The notes below the pieces were generated by a model. It searched no databases and was not told the origin of the DNA. It worked only from the letters and a program-made list of their open reading frames with translations. Positions 36,612-46,258 of a DNA stretch of 64,000 nucleotides are shown here, one piece after another (positions within the stretch are counted from its first letter, which is position 1; every line of letters begins with the position of its first letter). Made by a program: the position numbers and the translations under genes. Origin of the DNA: Gymnodinialimonas ceratoperidinii (GTDB taxonomy: Bacteria > Pseudomonadota > Alphaproteobacteria > Rhodobacterales > Rhodobacteraceae). The DNA is taken from NCBI RefSeq assembly GCF_019297855.1, contig NZ_CP079194.1, forward strand, positions 2,219,501 to 2,283,500, in the 5' to 3' direction.

Positions 36612-37341
36612 AGGTGCCTTTCCCCGACAGGATGGTGCGAAAGCCGCCGGGCTCATCGAGCGAAAACACGATGATCGGCAGGTCATTCTCCCGCGCCAAG
36701 GCAATCGCGCTCGCGTCCATCACGCCAAGATGCTGCGCCAGCACCTCGTCATAGGTGACGCTCTCATAGCGTTTGGCATCGGCATGCTTGGCCGGGTCCT
36801 TGTCGTAGACGCCGTCCACCTTGGTGCCCTTGAAGATTGCCTCGCAATCCATCTCCGAGGCGCGCAGCGTCGCCGCGGTATCGGTGGTGAAATAGGGGTT
36901 CCCGGTGCCCGCGGCGAAAATGCAGACACGCTTTTTCTCCAGGTGCCGGATCGCGCGGCGGCGAATATAAGGCTCCGCCACCTCGTTCATGGTGATCGCC
37001 GAGATGACCCGCGTGTAGACCCCAAGGCTCTCCAACGCCCCCTGCATCGCCAGCGCGTTCATCACCGTGGCCAACATTCCCATGTAATCCGCGGTGGTCC
37101 GCTCCATCCCCTGCGCGCTGCCCTGCAACCCGCGGAAGATGTTGCCACCGCCGATCACGAGGCAGATCTCCACCCCAAGCGCATGCACCGATTGGATCTC
37201 GCGCGCGATACGCTCCACCGTGGGCGGGTGCAGCCCGAACCCCTGGTCGCCCATCAACGCCTCGCCGGAGATTTTCAACATGACGCGCGTGTAGCGAACG
37301 TCGTCCCCGGAATTTGCGTCAGAGGTGACATCATTTGGCAT
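36592..37341 (-). CDS. pyrH: UMP kinase
   Basis: This 249-residue bacterial-type hexameric kinase converts UMP to UDP. Motifs are [36 protein letters not shown], then [20 protein letters not shown] and [16 protein letters not shown]. Start ATG 37341 adds a 16-residue acidic tail ([14 protein letters not shown]) before the core; the longer frame above has no support. The 3' end overlaps the Hint gene convergently by 20 bases. It is divergent from miaA. Confidence 0.96.
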   Translation of the reverse strand: MPNDVTSDANSGDDVRYTRVMLKISGEALMGDQGFGLHPPTVERIAREIQSVHALGVEICLVIGGGNIFRGLQGSAQGMERTTADYMGMLATVMNALAMQGALESLGVYTRVISAITMNEVAEPYIRRRAIRHLEKKRVCIFAAGTGNPYFTTDTAATLRASEMDCEAIFKGTKVDGVYDKDPAKHADAKRYESVTYDEVLAQHLGVMDASAIALARENDLPIIVFSLDEPGGFRTILSGKGTFTRVHD

Positions 37342-37448
37342 GGAGCTGATCCTTGTTTGATATTGCGGCGCACAATGATCTAAATGGCCCGCCGGTTCAA
37401 CGCCCGATAGGGTGGTTTTGCCGAAGTTGACGCACATCTGGTAAGCCC

Positions 37449-38315
37449 TTGATCGATATCTCCACCATCGCCCCGGACAAACCGGTTCTGATCGCGGGCC
37501 CGACGGCGTCAGGCAAGACGGCGCTGGCCATTTCGATCGCCCAGGCCCAGGACCGCGTCATCGTCAACGCAGACGCGCTGCAGGTCTACGACGGCTGGCG
37601 CATCCTCACCGCGCGCCCCTCCGCGACGGAGGAGGCCGCAGCCCCCCATCACCTTTTCGGCCACGTGCCCTTCACGGCGCATTACGACGTCGGCCAATGG
37701 CTCCGCGACGTCACGCCATTTCTCGCCTGGAACCCCGTCATCGTGGGCGGCACCGGCCTCTACTTCCGCGCCCTCACCCAAGGCCTGGCGGACATCCCCG
37801 CCGTTCCACGCGACATCCGCGCAGAGGCCGACGCGCTGCCCTTCGACCAGCTCCTGAACGAGCTTTCCACGCAAGACCCGACCCTCACCGCCCGGATCGA
37901 TTGCAATAACCGCATGCGCGTCCAGCGCGGGTGGGAGGTGCTGCGCGCCACCGGCCGTCCCCTCTCCGATTGGCAGGACGAGACCGCGCCGCCCCTCCTG
38001 CCCCTGCACGCCACCAGTGCTCTCGCCCTGATGCCCGACCGAGACTGGCTGAACGACCGCATCGCCCGGCGGTTCGACCAGATGATCGCGGGCGGCGCCC
38101 TGGATGAGGCCAAAGCCAACCTCCCCCGGTGGCCGGACGCCGGCGGCGCGGCCAAGGCCATCGGCGCACCGGAACTCATCGCCCACCTGCAAGGCTCCCT
38201 CACGCTCAAAGCCGCGCGGGAAGCCGCGGTGATCGCGACCCGGCAATACGCCAAACGCCAACGCTCCTGGCTCCGCTCGAACACAAAGGGTTGGACCCAG
38301 ATCACCCTACCCTGA
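37449..38315 (+). CDS. miaA: tRNA dimethylallyltransferase
   Basis: This 288-residue enzyme isopentenylates A37 of tRNAs reading UNN codons. The P-loop is [16 protein letters not shown], then [20 protein letters not shown] with the catalytic Asp, and the channel segment [20 protein letters not shown]. No ATG or GTG lies near the conserved N-terminus; the TTG at 37449 with GGTAAG just upstream is the only sensible start. The protein is slightly short compared with the usual 300-310. A dispersed repeat with a hairpin follows the stop. Confidence 0.93.
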   Translation: MIDISTIAPDKPVLIAGPTASGKTALAISIAQAQDRVIVNADALQVYDGWRILTARPSATEEAAAPHHLFGHVPFTAHYDVGQWLRDVTPFLAWNPVIVGGTGLYFRALTQGLADIPAVPRDIRAEADALPFDQLLNELSTQDPTLTARIDCNNRMRVQRGWEVLRATGRPLSDWQDETAPPLLPLHATSALALMPDRDWLNDRIARRFDQMIAGGALDEAKANLPRWPDAGGAAKAIGAPELIAHLQGSLTLKAAREAAVIATRQYAKRQRSWLRSNTKGWTQITLP

Positions 38316-38385
38316 CCCCTTCCCCGTTCTGACAATATCCCGGGGGAACGCCGCGGCGCAGCCGCGTCGTGGGGGCAGCGCCCCC
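38316..38385 (+). repeat. dispersed intergenic repeat, copy D
   Basis: The 5' box at 38316-38345 (CCCCTTCCCCGTTCTGACAA and onward to CCCGGGG) is 27/30 identical to copy C. The hairpin GGGGGC-AGC-GCCCCC ends the element at 38371-38385. It begins at the last base after the miaA stop, so it probably forms the 3' end of the miaA message. Confidence 0.7.
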
Positions 38386-38486
38386 CTTCCTCCCGATAAC
38401 CTCCGCTCCGATAACCTCCACCCCACCCCGCATTTTCCCGAAGATCGCCCCTAGGCAGCACCCGCGCCCCCCGCTACCCTTCCCCC

Positions 38487-39293
38487 ATGTTCGAGACCTC
38501 CCGCAAACCCACCGTTCATGCCGTCGCCTCCTTGGGCAAATTGCGCATGCAGGGCGCGTGGCGTGTCGAGCTTCTGCACTCCTCCCCGCGCAACCGCCTC
38601 TACTGGATCACGCGCGGACAAGGGCGCGTCACGGTCAACTGCGTCACCCGCGGCTATGGTCCCAACACCGCCGTCTTCGTCCCCGCGCGGGTGACGATGG
38701 CGCTGGAACTGGCCTCGCAGACCCAGGGGCTCGAGCTCTGCCTGCCCCCGGACAACAGCCTTCAATTGCCCGAGGATCCCTTCCACCTTCGGGTCTCCAA
38801 CATCGAGAGCCAGGCCTCTCTCACCTCTCATATCGAGAAGATCGAGGGTGAGCTGGCCGCCCAGGCGCCCGCGATGGATCAGGCTTTGACGGCCTATTCC
38901 CTTCTCGTCTCCGCGTGGATGGCGCGCGAATTGGCGCGGCAGGAGGGGATGATCATGCGCGACGCCTCCCACCGCCTGGCCGAGATGTTTGCCACAAGGA
39001 TGGAAGCGGACTTCCGCTCCGGCAAGGGCGTCGCGAGCTACGCGAAAGCGCTGCAGGTCACGCCGACACATCTGAGCCGGGTCTGTCGCGACGCCTCCGG
39101 GCGCCCGGCGCTGGCACTTCTGAACGAGCGCATCATGTACGAAGCCCGGCGCCTGCTTCTGGACACGGATCTGCCGGCGCGCGAAATCGCGCAACAGCTC
39201 GGATTTTCTTCTGCCGCCTATTTCACCCGCGCCTTCAGCCAGGCCGTCGGCCGTCCTCCGAGCGAATTTCGCAAGCCGAAACTCCGCGCGTGA
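38487..39293 (+). CDS. AraC-family transcriptional regulator
   Basis: This 268-residue protein has an N-terminal cupin-like sensor (RLYWITRGQGRVTVNC, YGPNTAVFVPARVTMALEL) and a C-terminal AraC DNA-binding domain (SYAKALQVTPTHLSRVCRDA and AREIAQQLGFSSAAYFTRAF). It lies 275 bases upstream of, and on the same strand as, a peptide-type ABC importer, which makes that operon a likely target. The effector is unknown. Confidence 0.9.
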   Translation: MFETSRKPTVHAVASLGKLRMQGAWRVELLHSSPRNRLYWITRGQGRVTVNCVTRGYGPNTAVFVPARVTMALELASQTQGLELCLPPDNSLQLPEDPFHLRVSNIESQASLTSHIEKIEGELAAQAPAMDQALTAYSLLVSAWMARELARQEGMIMRDASHRLAEMFATRMEADFRSGKGVASYAKALQVTPTHLSRVCRDASGRPALALLNERIMYEARRLLLDTDLPAREIAQQLGFSSAAYFTRAFSQAVGRPPSEFRKPKLRA

Positions 39294-39430
39294 TCGCGCC
39301 ATCGCACCAAGCGCAGGCCCATCACGAGAGTTTGCGTACCTGTATACACCTTACCGGTTGCATCCTGACCTAATGTCGGTTTTGTTGGGAACAGATGTCG
39401 CAAATGAACCAAAGATGACGAAACTGACGA

Positions 39431-39460
39431 TTGACGCTGGCACGCGAGACAGTTGCTAAT
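39431..39460 (+). promoter_or_regulatory. candidate promoter of the ABC importer operon
   Basis: TTGACG (39431-39436) and GCTAAT (39455-39460) are 18 bases apart, about 108 bases upstream of the binding-protein start. It is the only good -35 box in the 275-base gap after the AraC gene. Confidence 0.35.
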
Positions 39461-39568
39461 GGCATCAGTTGGCTTTGAGCCCGGCCAGCCCTGGTCGCAA
39501 GCGCCTCGGCACGCGGTTTTGAGACGACACGAAAACAAGATAATGACGTCACAGGGAGACGACGACTT

Positions 39569-41224
39569 ATGAAAGACTTTACCCACACGCGCGCCGAGGG
39601 CGGTCTGACGACCCATCCCGTCGCCGAGATGTATGCCGCCGAGCACAAGGCCGGCAAACTCGACCGCCGCGAATTCCTCGTGCGCGCCACGGCTCTCGGT
39701 GTGACGGCCGCTGCCGCCTACTCGCTGATCGGCGCACGCCCCGCGCTGGCCGATGGCCACCGCGTCACGCCCGCCATGGGCGGCACGCTGCGCATCCAGC
39801 AGGAAGTGCGCGCCCTCAAGGATCCGCGGACCTATGACTGGTCGCAGATGGGCAACGTGACCCGCGGCATCACCGAATACCTGATCGAATACCACAACGA
39901 CGGCTCCTTCGAAGGTGTCCTGCTCGACAGCTGGGAAGCCAATGAAGACGCCACCGTCTACACCCTGAACCTGCGTCAGGGCATCATGTGGAACAACGGC
40001 GATCCCTTCACCGCCGAAGACGTCGCGGCCAACATCATCGGTTTCTGCGACAGCACCGTTGAAGGCAACTCCATGGCCACCCGTATGGGTGAGCTGGTCG
40101 ATCCCGACACCGGCGTCGCCCGCGAAGGCGCGATCGAGGTCGTGGACGAGCACACCGTGCGCGTCACCTACCCCTCCCCCGACATCACCTTCGTGCCCGG
40201 CATCGCCGATTACCCCTCGGCAATCCAGCACCGTGACTACATCGGCACCAACCCTGCCGATCACGGCGTGGGCACCGGCGCCTACGAGATCGCCGAATAC
40301 GAGGTCGGCGTGCAGGCCCGCCTGGTGCGCAAGGAAGGCCACACCTACTGGCGCGACACCTACCTCGACGAAATCGTCTTCGTCGACCTGGGCCAGGACC
40401 CGGCCGCATGGTTCGCGGGCGCCGAGGCCGACGAATTCGACATGACCTACGAGACGGTCGGCGAATTCATCGACCTCTTCGACGCGATCGGCTGGAACAA
40501 GGGCGAGGTCATCACGGCCGCGACCGTCGTGATCCGTCCGAACCAGAACAACGCCCCTTACGATGACGTGCGCGTGCGCAACGCCATCCAGATGGCGGTC
40601 GACAACCAGGTCTGCCTCGATCTCGGGGTGAACGGCCAGGGTGTTCCGGCGGAAAACCACCACGTCTGCCCGATCCACCCGGAATACGCCGAGCTGCCGC
40701 CGCAGGTCTTCGATCCGGAAGCGGCGCGCGCGCTGCTCGAGGAATCCGGCCATGCGGATACCGAGTTCGAACTGATCTCGATCGACGATGATTACCGCAA
40801 GAACACCACCGACGCCGTCGCCGCGCAGCTGCGCGACGCAGGCTTCAACGTCACGCGGACGATCATCCCCGGCTCCACCTTCTGGAACGACTGGACCTCC
40901 TACCCGTTCAGCTCGACCAACTGGAACCACCGCGAGTTGGGCGTGATGATCCTCAACCTCGCCTACCGGACCGGTGTGCCGTGGAACGAGAGCGGCTTCT
41001 CGAACGAAGAGTTCGACCGCCTGCTGACCGAGGCCAACGGCATCCAGGACGCGGACGAGCGCCGCGAGATCATGGTCCGTCTGGAGACGATCATGCAGGA
41101 AGAGGGCGTCACGATTCAGCCCTACTGGCGCTCGCTCTACAACCACGCCCGCCCCGGTGTGGTGAACGCCGCGATGCATGCGAAGTTCGAGATCAACCCG
41201 CATTACGTCGGCTTTGAATCCTGA
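39569..41224 (+). CDS. Peptide/oligopeptide-type ABC transporter substrate-binding protein (family 5)
   Basis: This 551-residue periplasmic protein has a long N-region, then a twin-arginine motif (LDRREFLVRATALGV) and hydrophobic core ending ARPALA, so Tat export is likely. The mature part has family-5 features: GGTLRIQQEV, LNLRQGIMWNNGDPFTAEDV, GTGAYEIAEYEVGVQARLVR. It is first of a four-gene operon. Members bind peptides, nickel, opines or glycosides; substrate is not determinable here. Confidence 0.92.
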   Translation: MKDFTHTRAEGGLTTHPVAEMYAAEHKAGKLDRREFLVRATALGVTAAAAYSLIGARPALADGHRVTPAMGGTLRIQQEVRALKDPRTYDWSQMGNVTRGITEYLIEYHNDGSFEGVLLDSWEANEDATVYTLNLRQGIMWNNGDPFTAEDVAANIIGFCDSTVEGNSMATRMGELVDPDTGVAREGAIEVVDEHTVRVTYPSPDITFVPGIADYPSAIQHRDYIGTNPADHGVGTGAYEIAEYEVGVQARLVRKEGHTYWRDTYLDEIVFVDLGQDPAAWFAGAEADEFDMTYETVGEFIDLFDAIGWNKGEVITAATVVIRPNQNNAPYDDVRVRNAIQMAVDNQVCLDLGVNGQGVPAENHHVCPIHPEYAELPPQVFDPEAARALLEESGHADTEFELISIDDDYRKNTTDAVAAQLRDAGFNVTRTIIPGSTFWNDWTSYPFSSTNWNHRELGVMILNLAYRTGVPWNESGFSNEEFDRLLTEANGIQDADERREIMVRLETIMQEEGVTIQPYWRSLYNHARPGVVNAAMHAKFEINPHYVGFES

Positions 41225-41415
41225 ACCAAACCAATGACCGGCGTCCGCGTATCTCGCGGGCGCCGGTTTCTCTTGAAGACCAAGCCTCGCCCGAGGCTGA
41301 CCGTACCGGCCAAACCAGACCCGTCCACCACTGACAGAGGCCTGGACCGTGCCATCAAGGTGCCGCACGCAACGCAACTTGCCGCCCGTGCCACCCAGAC
41401 ACAGGGGATACTTTA

Positions 41416-42525
41416 ATGGGGGCTTTCATCCTCCGCCGTACCGGCGTGATGATTCTGACCGCACTCTGCCTGACACTCGTGGTGTTCTTTCTCACCAACT
41501 TGTTTCCCAACCTCGAGAAACTCGCGAAGACCCAAGGCAACGCCCGCATGACCGACGAAGAAGTCGTCAGCTGGCTCGATCGCAACGGCTATGGCGGCCC
41601 GATGTTGTTGCGCTACGGAGAATGGTTGGGCGTGGTGCCCGGATGGACCCGCGTAGACCCCGATACCGGCGAAGTGACCGGCCGCTGCATCGACTTCGAC
41701 AGCGATCCCGAAGACGCCCCGACCTTCTGCGGCCTCCTGCAAGGAGACCTCGGCTTCTCCACGGTCTCCGATGAAGAGGTCGAGAACGTCCTGCCCGGCC
41801 GCCTTCTGCTGACCCTCAAACTCATGGGATGGGCCTTCGGCCTGATGGTGCCGGCGGCGCTTCTGGTGGGCATCCTCGCGGGCATGCGCGAAGGCTCGCG
41901 CCTTGACCGGTCGCTATCCACTTTCTCCATCGCCTCGACCGCGACGCCGGAATATGTGTCGGGCGTGATCTTCATCGTGCTCTTTGCCTCCACCACCGCG
42001 GGCGTTTCCGGCGTTCTCACGGAATGGGGCTGGCTTGGCGGCGATGGCTGGCTTGGCGACCGGCGCACGCTGTTCCTGGGCTCGGCCCGCTCGGCGATGG
42101 AAGACATCACCTTCTGGAACTTCACCCTGCCCGTCACCACCATCGCGCTTTACGGCATGGGCTACATCGCACGGATGACCCGCGCCTCCATGGCCGAGGT
42201 GATGACCGCGCAATACATCCGCACCGCGCGCCTGAAGGGTGTCAGCTTCCGCAACATCGTGCTCAAGCACGCGCTGCGCAACGCGCTGATCGCGCCCTTC
42301 ACCGTCATCATGCTGCAGTTCCCGTGGCTGCTGACCGGCGTGGTGATCGTGGAGACGCTGTTCAACTACAACGGCTTTGGCTGGACCATGGTCCAGGCGG
42401 CATCGAACAACGATATCGAGCTGCTTCTGGCCTGCTCCATCGTCGCCGTCTTCGTGGTCCTGCTCACGCAGCTGATCTCGGACATCGGCTACGTCTTCCT
42501 CAACCCGCGCATTCGCATTTCCTAA
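41416..42525 (+). CDS. ABC transporter permease, DppB-like with periplasmic insertion
   Basis: This 369-residue inner-membrane permease has the N-terminal helix of the family (FILRRTGVMILTALCLTLVV) and the EAA loop YIRTARLKGVSFRNIVLKHA. Between helix 1 and the membrane core there is an extra stretch of about 60 residues (WTRVDPDTGEVTGRCIDFDS and onward) not typical of DppB, with two cysteines in it. It starts 191 bases after the binding-protein gene and 12 bases before the partner permease. Confidence 0.9.
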   Translation: MGAFILRRTGVMILTALCLTLVVFFLTNLFPNLEKLAKTQGNARMTDEEVVSWLDRNGYGGPMLLRYGEWLGVVPGWTRVDPDTGEVTGRCIDFDSDPEDAPTFCGLLQGDLGFSTVSDEEVENVLPGRLLLTLKLMGWAFGLMVPAALLVGILAGMREGSRLDRSLSTFSIASTATPEYVSGVIFIVLFASTTAGVSGVLTEWGWLGGDGWLGDRRTLFLGSARSAMEDITFWNFTLPVTTIALYGMGYIARMTRASMAEVMTAQYIRTARLKGVSFRNIVLKHALRNALIAPFTVIMLQFPWLLTGVVIVETLFNYNGFGWTMVQAASNNDIELLLACSIVAVFVVLLTQLISDIGYVFLNPRIRIS

Positions 42526-42537
42526 GGAGCCAGAGCA

Positions 42538-44010
42538 ATGGAACAACTGACCTGGTCCGGCTCCTTCGGAGCCTTTCTCAACCCCCTGATCCTCCTGTCC
42601 GTGGCGATCTTCATCGTGGGCTTCCTCGCGAATTTCGTGCTGACCATCGCAGGCGTGCGGGCGGGAGAGTTGGAGTTCAACGGCGACGGCACCATGTCCG
42701 TGCGCAAGACGCCCATCGACTACGCGTTGATGGTCATGAAATACGCCGTGCTGCTCTTCGTGGCCTGCTGCGCCGGCTTCATCATCGGCGGGATCGTCCT
42801 GCCAACGATCGAGCAGAAAGGCATCCTCGGTGCCATGGCGGAACGTCTTCTGCCGGTCTGGATTGCGCTGATCGTGACCTTCGCCATCTCCATCACCTAC
42901 AAGCGCAAGCTCGGCCTCTACGGCAAGCTGTTCGACAGCCCCATCGGCATGGCGGGGTTCTTCCTCGTAATGTTCTGGGTCTTCGCGGCGATCTTCTCCG
43001 GGGTCTTCCCGCTGGTGCCGACCCATGGCGCGATCGACCTGATCTCGGGCCTGCGCAACGACCTGCCCGGCACCCCCCTGCCCGACAACGAGCTGGAGGA
43101 GGGCGTTTACCCCTACTACCTCCTGGGCGGGGACAACCTCGGCCGTGATGTCTTCAGCCGCGTGTTCTTCGGTGCCGCCGACGTGCTGCGGATCACGCCC
43201 ATCGCCACGCTCTTCGCCTTCATGGTCGGCATCACCCTCGGCCTGCCAGCGGGCTACTTCGGCGGACGGCTCGACTCGGCGCTGACGTTCATCGCCAACC
43301 TCGCGCTCGCCTTTCCCGTCATCCTGCTGTTCTTCCTGCTCGTCACGCCTGAAATCGTGGCAGCGGGCGTGCCGCAGTACATGTCGATGGTCCTGTTCCT
43401 GTTCCCGATCCTGTTCCTGATCGTCCTGTTCAACTCGCGCTTCCACACCGCGCCGATGAAACGGAACATCTACGTGGGGATCGCGGCGCTCGTCGGCTTC
43501 TGGGCCTATTTCTCGCTCATCTCGAATGCCAGCGATCCCGACGCGCCCCTGCGCTTCTGGCCCGAGGCGCTCGACGGCTTCGACGTGGCGGGCAACCTGC
43601 TGATCGTCTTCGTCTCGGTGGTCTTCGTGAACTCGCCCACGGTGTTCCGCATCGTGCGCGGCATCACCTTGGACGTCAAAACCCGAGACTACGTGGCCGC
43701 CGCGCAGACCCGTGGGGAAGGCCCATGGTACATCATGCTGTGGGAGATCCTGCCAAACGCGCGGGGGCCGCTGATCGTCGATTTCTGCCTGCGCATCGGC
43801 TACACCACGATCCTTCTGGGAACGCTCGGCTTCTTCGGCCTCGGCGTCAGCCCGGAATCGCCGGACTGGGGCTCGACGATCAACGAGGGCCGCCGCTTGC
43901 TGACGATCTACCCCCACCCGGCCCTGCCGCCCGCGCTGGCATTGATGACGCTGGTGCTTGGCCTCAACCTGCTGGCCGACGGCCTGCGCGAAGAAAGCTT
44001 GAAGGACTGA
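42538..44010 (+). CDS. ABC transporter permease, enlarged DppC-like
   Basis: At 490 residues this is far longer than a normal DppC (about 300). The family motif YLLGGDNLGRDVFSR sits at about residues 194-208 instead of near 70, because an N-terminal part with three or four added membrane helices (from SFGAFLNPLILLSVAIFIVG) comes first. A second insertion of about 80 residues with two helices (near residues 280-355) splits the core before the EAA loop DYVAAAQTRGEGPWYIMLWE. The end (SPDWGSTINEGRR) is standard. Confidence 0.9.
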   Translation: MEQLTWSGSFGAFLNPLILLSVAIFIVGFLANFVLTIAGVRAGELEFNGDGTMSVRKTPIDYALMVMKYAVLLFVACCAGFIIGGIVLPTIEQKGILGAMAERLLPVWIALIVTFAISITYKRKLGLYGKLFDSPIGMAGFFLVMFWVFAAIFSGVFPLVPTHGAIDLISGLRNDLPGTPLPDNELEEGVYPYYLLGGDNLGRDVFSRVFFGAADVLRITPIATLFAFMVGITLGLPAGYFGGRLDSALTFIANLALAFPVILLFFLLVTPEIVAAGVPQYMSMVLFLFPILFLIVLFNSRFHTAPMKRNIYVGIAALVGFWAYFSLISNASDPDAPLRFWPEALDGFDVAGNLLIVFVSVVFVNSPTVFRIVRGITLDVKTRDYVAAAQTRGEGPWYIMLWEILPNARGPLIVDFCLRIGYTTILLGTLGFFGLGVSPESPDWGSTINEGRRLLTIYPHPALPPALALMTLVLGLNLLADGLREESLKD

Positions 44011-44121
44011 TCGGTCCGCCGCGCGGCGCGCATGATGCGCCGCGCGTATGCACAGGGTGTGTACAGCCCGGTGTACCAAAGTCACAGCCGCCGACAGGCC
44101 GGTCAGTTAAGGAAAACTAAC

Positions 44122-46236
44122 ATGGTCGATACCATCGCAGACGACGTCAAAGCTGTCCCGGAACGCTACGACGGCCCGATTCTGGAAATCGAGAATCTCT
44201 CGATCTCATTCTTCACCCGCCTGCGCGAAATCCCCGCCGTGATGGATTTCTCCTGCACGGTGATGCCCGGCGAAGCGATGGGTCTGGTGGGCGAGAGCGG
44301 CTGCGGCAAATCCACCGTGGCGCTTGGCGTCATGCAGGATCTGGGCGTCAACGGGCGCATCGTCGGCGGCACCATCAAGTTCAAGGGCCGAGACCTGAAC
44401 CAGATGTCGCCCGAAGAGCTGCGCGACCTGCGCGGGTCCGAGATCGCGATGATCTATCAGGAGCCGATGGCCTCCCTGAACCCGGCCATGAAGATCGGCA
44501 AGCAGCTGATGGAAGTGCCGATGATCCACGAAGGCGCCTCCGAGAAAGACGCCTATGATCTCGCTTTGGAAGTGGTGCGCGACGTCCGCCTGCCCGACCC
44601 CGAGCGGATGCTGAAGAGCTATCCGCACCAGCTTTCCGGCGGCCAGCAACAGCGTATCGTGATCGCTATGGCGTTGATGTCAAAGCCTTCCTTGCTGATC
44701 CTTGATGAACCGACAACGGCGCTCGACGTGACCGTGGAAGCGGGCATCGTCGATCTGGTGAAGGGTCTGGGCGAGAAATACGGCACCTCGATGCTGTTCA
44801 TCTCCCACAACCTCGGGCTGGTGCTGGAAACCTGCGACCGGCTCTGCGTCATGTACTCCGGCGAGGCGGTGGAGACCGGCTCCATCGAGGATGTCTTCGA
44901 CGAGATGCAGCACCCTTATACGCAGGCGCTCTTCCGCTCGATCCCGTTGCCCGGCGCCGACAAGAACGCGCGCCCCCTCGTGGCGATCCCCGGCAACTTC
45001 CCCCTGCCCCACGAGCGCCCGCCCGGTTGCAACTTCGGCCCCCGCTGCGACTATTTCGTCGAAGGCCGCTGCGACGCGCAGCCGATCCCGATGATCACGG
45101 TGCCCGGCAACGATCGCCACGCAACCCGCTGCATCCGCTTTGACGAGATCGACTGGAACGCCCCGATCGAGCTTGCCGCGACAACCGAAAAGGCCCCCAT
45201 CGGCGACGTGGTCCTGAAGGTCGACAACCTGAAGAAATACTACGAGGTCGCAGCCAACGCCCTCTTCGGAGGCGGCGACAAGAAAGTCGTAAAAGCCAAC
45301 GAAACCTTAAGCTTCGAGGCCCGCGAATCCGAGACGTTGGCCATCGTGGGCGAATCCGGCTGCGGTAAATCCACCCTCGCGAAAGTGCTGATGGGGCTGG
45401 AGACGGCGACCGATGGCACCATCGTCATGGGCGGCAAGGAAATCCAGGGTACGGCGATCGAGGAGCGGGACACAAAGACAGTCTCGAACGTGCAGATGGT
45501 GTTCCAGAACCCCTTCGACACGCTCAACCCCTCGATGACCGTGGGCCGTCAGATTATCCGCGCGCTCGAGGTCTTCAAGATCGGCAAAAGCGATGCCGAC
45601 CGGCGCAACCGGATGCTGGAACTGCTCGACCTCGTGAAGCTGCCGCGCGCCTTCGCGGACCGGATGCCGCGTCAGCTGTCAGGCGGCCAGAAACAGCGCG
45701 TCGGCATCGCCCGCGCCTTTGCCGGTGACGCCAATATCGTGGTGGCGGACGAGCCCGTTTCGGCGCTCGATGTCTCTGTACAGGCCGCCGTGACCGACCT
45801 GCTGATGGAGATCCAACGCCGCGAGAAGACCACGCTGCTGTTCATCTCCCACGACCTCAGCATCGTGCGGTATCTGAGCGACCGGGTGATGGTGATGTAC
45901 CTCGGCCATGTGGTGGAGATCGGTGACACGAACCAGGTATTCAGCCCGCCCTATCATCCCTACACCGAGGCGCTTTTGTCGGCTGTGCCCATCGCCGATA
46001 CCTCCGTCGAGAAAAAGCACATCGTGCTGGAAGGCGACATCCCCTCGGCCATGGACCCGCCCCCCGGCTGCCCGTTCCAGACGCGGTGCAACTGGAAATC
46101 CGAAGTGCCCGGCAACCTCTGCGAGGAGCAGGTGCCGCCGATGAAGACGCTGGCGAGTGGTCATCAGATCAAGTGCCATCTCGCCGACGATATCCTCAAG
46201 CGGATGGAGCCGGTGATCAAGATCGCGGCGGAATAG
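44122..46236 (+). CDS. Fused dual ATP-binding protein of the peptide-type ABC importer (DppD-DppF)
   Basis: This 704-residue protein carries two ATPase halves in one chain. The first has Walker A GESGCGKST near residue 58, LSGGQQQR near 170 and DEPTTALD near 194. The second has GESGCGKST near 410, LSGGQKQR near 518 and DEPVSALD near 542. Each half ends with the oligopeptide-type cysteine cluster (PPGCNFGPRCDYFVEGRC and PPGCPFQTRCNW), which in the family can hold an iron-sulfur cluster. The ATG at 44122 has AAGGAAA upstream. It completes the operon. Confidence 0.94.
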   Translation: MVDTIADDVKAVPERYDGPILEIENLSISFFTRLREIPAVMDFSCTVMPGEAMGLVGESGCGKSTVALGVMQDLGVNGRIVGGTIKFKGRDLNQMSPEELRDLRGSEIAMIYQEPMASLNPAMKIGKQLMEVPMIHEGASEKDAYDLALEVVRDVRLPDPERMLKSYPHQLSGGQQQRIVIAMALMSKPSLLILDEPTTALDVTVEAGIVDLVKGLGEKYGTSMLFISHNLGLVLETCDRLCVMYSGEAVETGSIEDVFDEMQHPYTQALFRSIPLPGADKNARPLVAIPGNFPLPHERPPGCNFGPRCDYFVEGRCDAQPIPMITVPGNDRHATRCIRFDEIDWNAPIELAATTEKAPIGDVVLKVDNLKKYYEVAANALFGGGDKKVVKANETLSFEARESETLAIVGESGCGKSTLAKVLMGLETATDGTIVMGGKEIQGTAIEERDTKTVSNVQMVFQNPFDTLNPSMTVGRQIIRALEVFKIGKSDADRRNRMLELLDLVKLPRAFADRMPRQLSGGQKQRVGIARAFAGDANIVVADEPVSALDVSVQAAVTDLLMEIQRREKTTLLFISHDLSIVRYLSDRVMVMYLGHVVEIGDTNQVFSPPYHPYTEALLSAVPIADTSVEKKHIVLEGDIPSAMDPPPGCPFQTRCNWKSEVPGNLCEEQVPPMKTLASGHQIKCHLADDILKRMEPVIKIAAE

Positions 46237-46258
46237 GCATCAGGCCGCTGGAGCAGGA

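Noticed and set aside
39218..41377. 719-codon open frame antisense to the peptide-binding protein gene
   Set aside because: Long opposite-strand frames are expected over high-GC coding DNA. The plus-strand gene has clear family motifs and operon context, and the antisense product has a biased, repetitive composition.
41914..44085. 723-codon frame antisense to both permease genes
   Set aside because: Arg/Gln/His-rich shadow of two membrane-protein genes; no ribosome site or family features.
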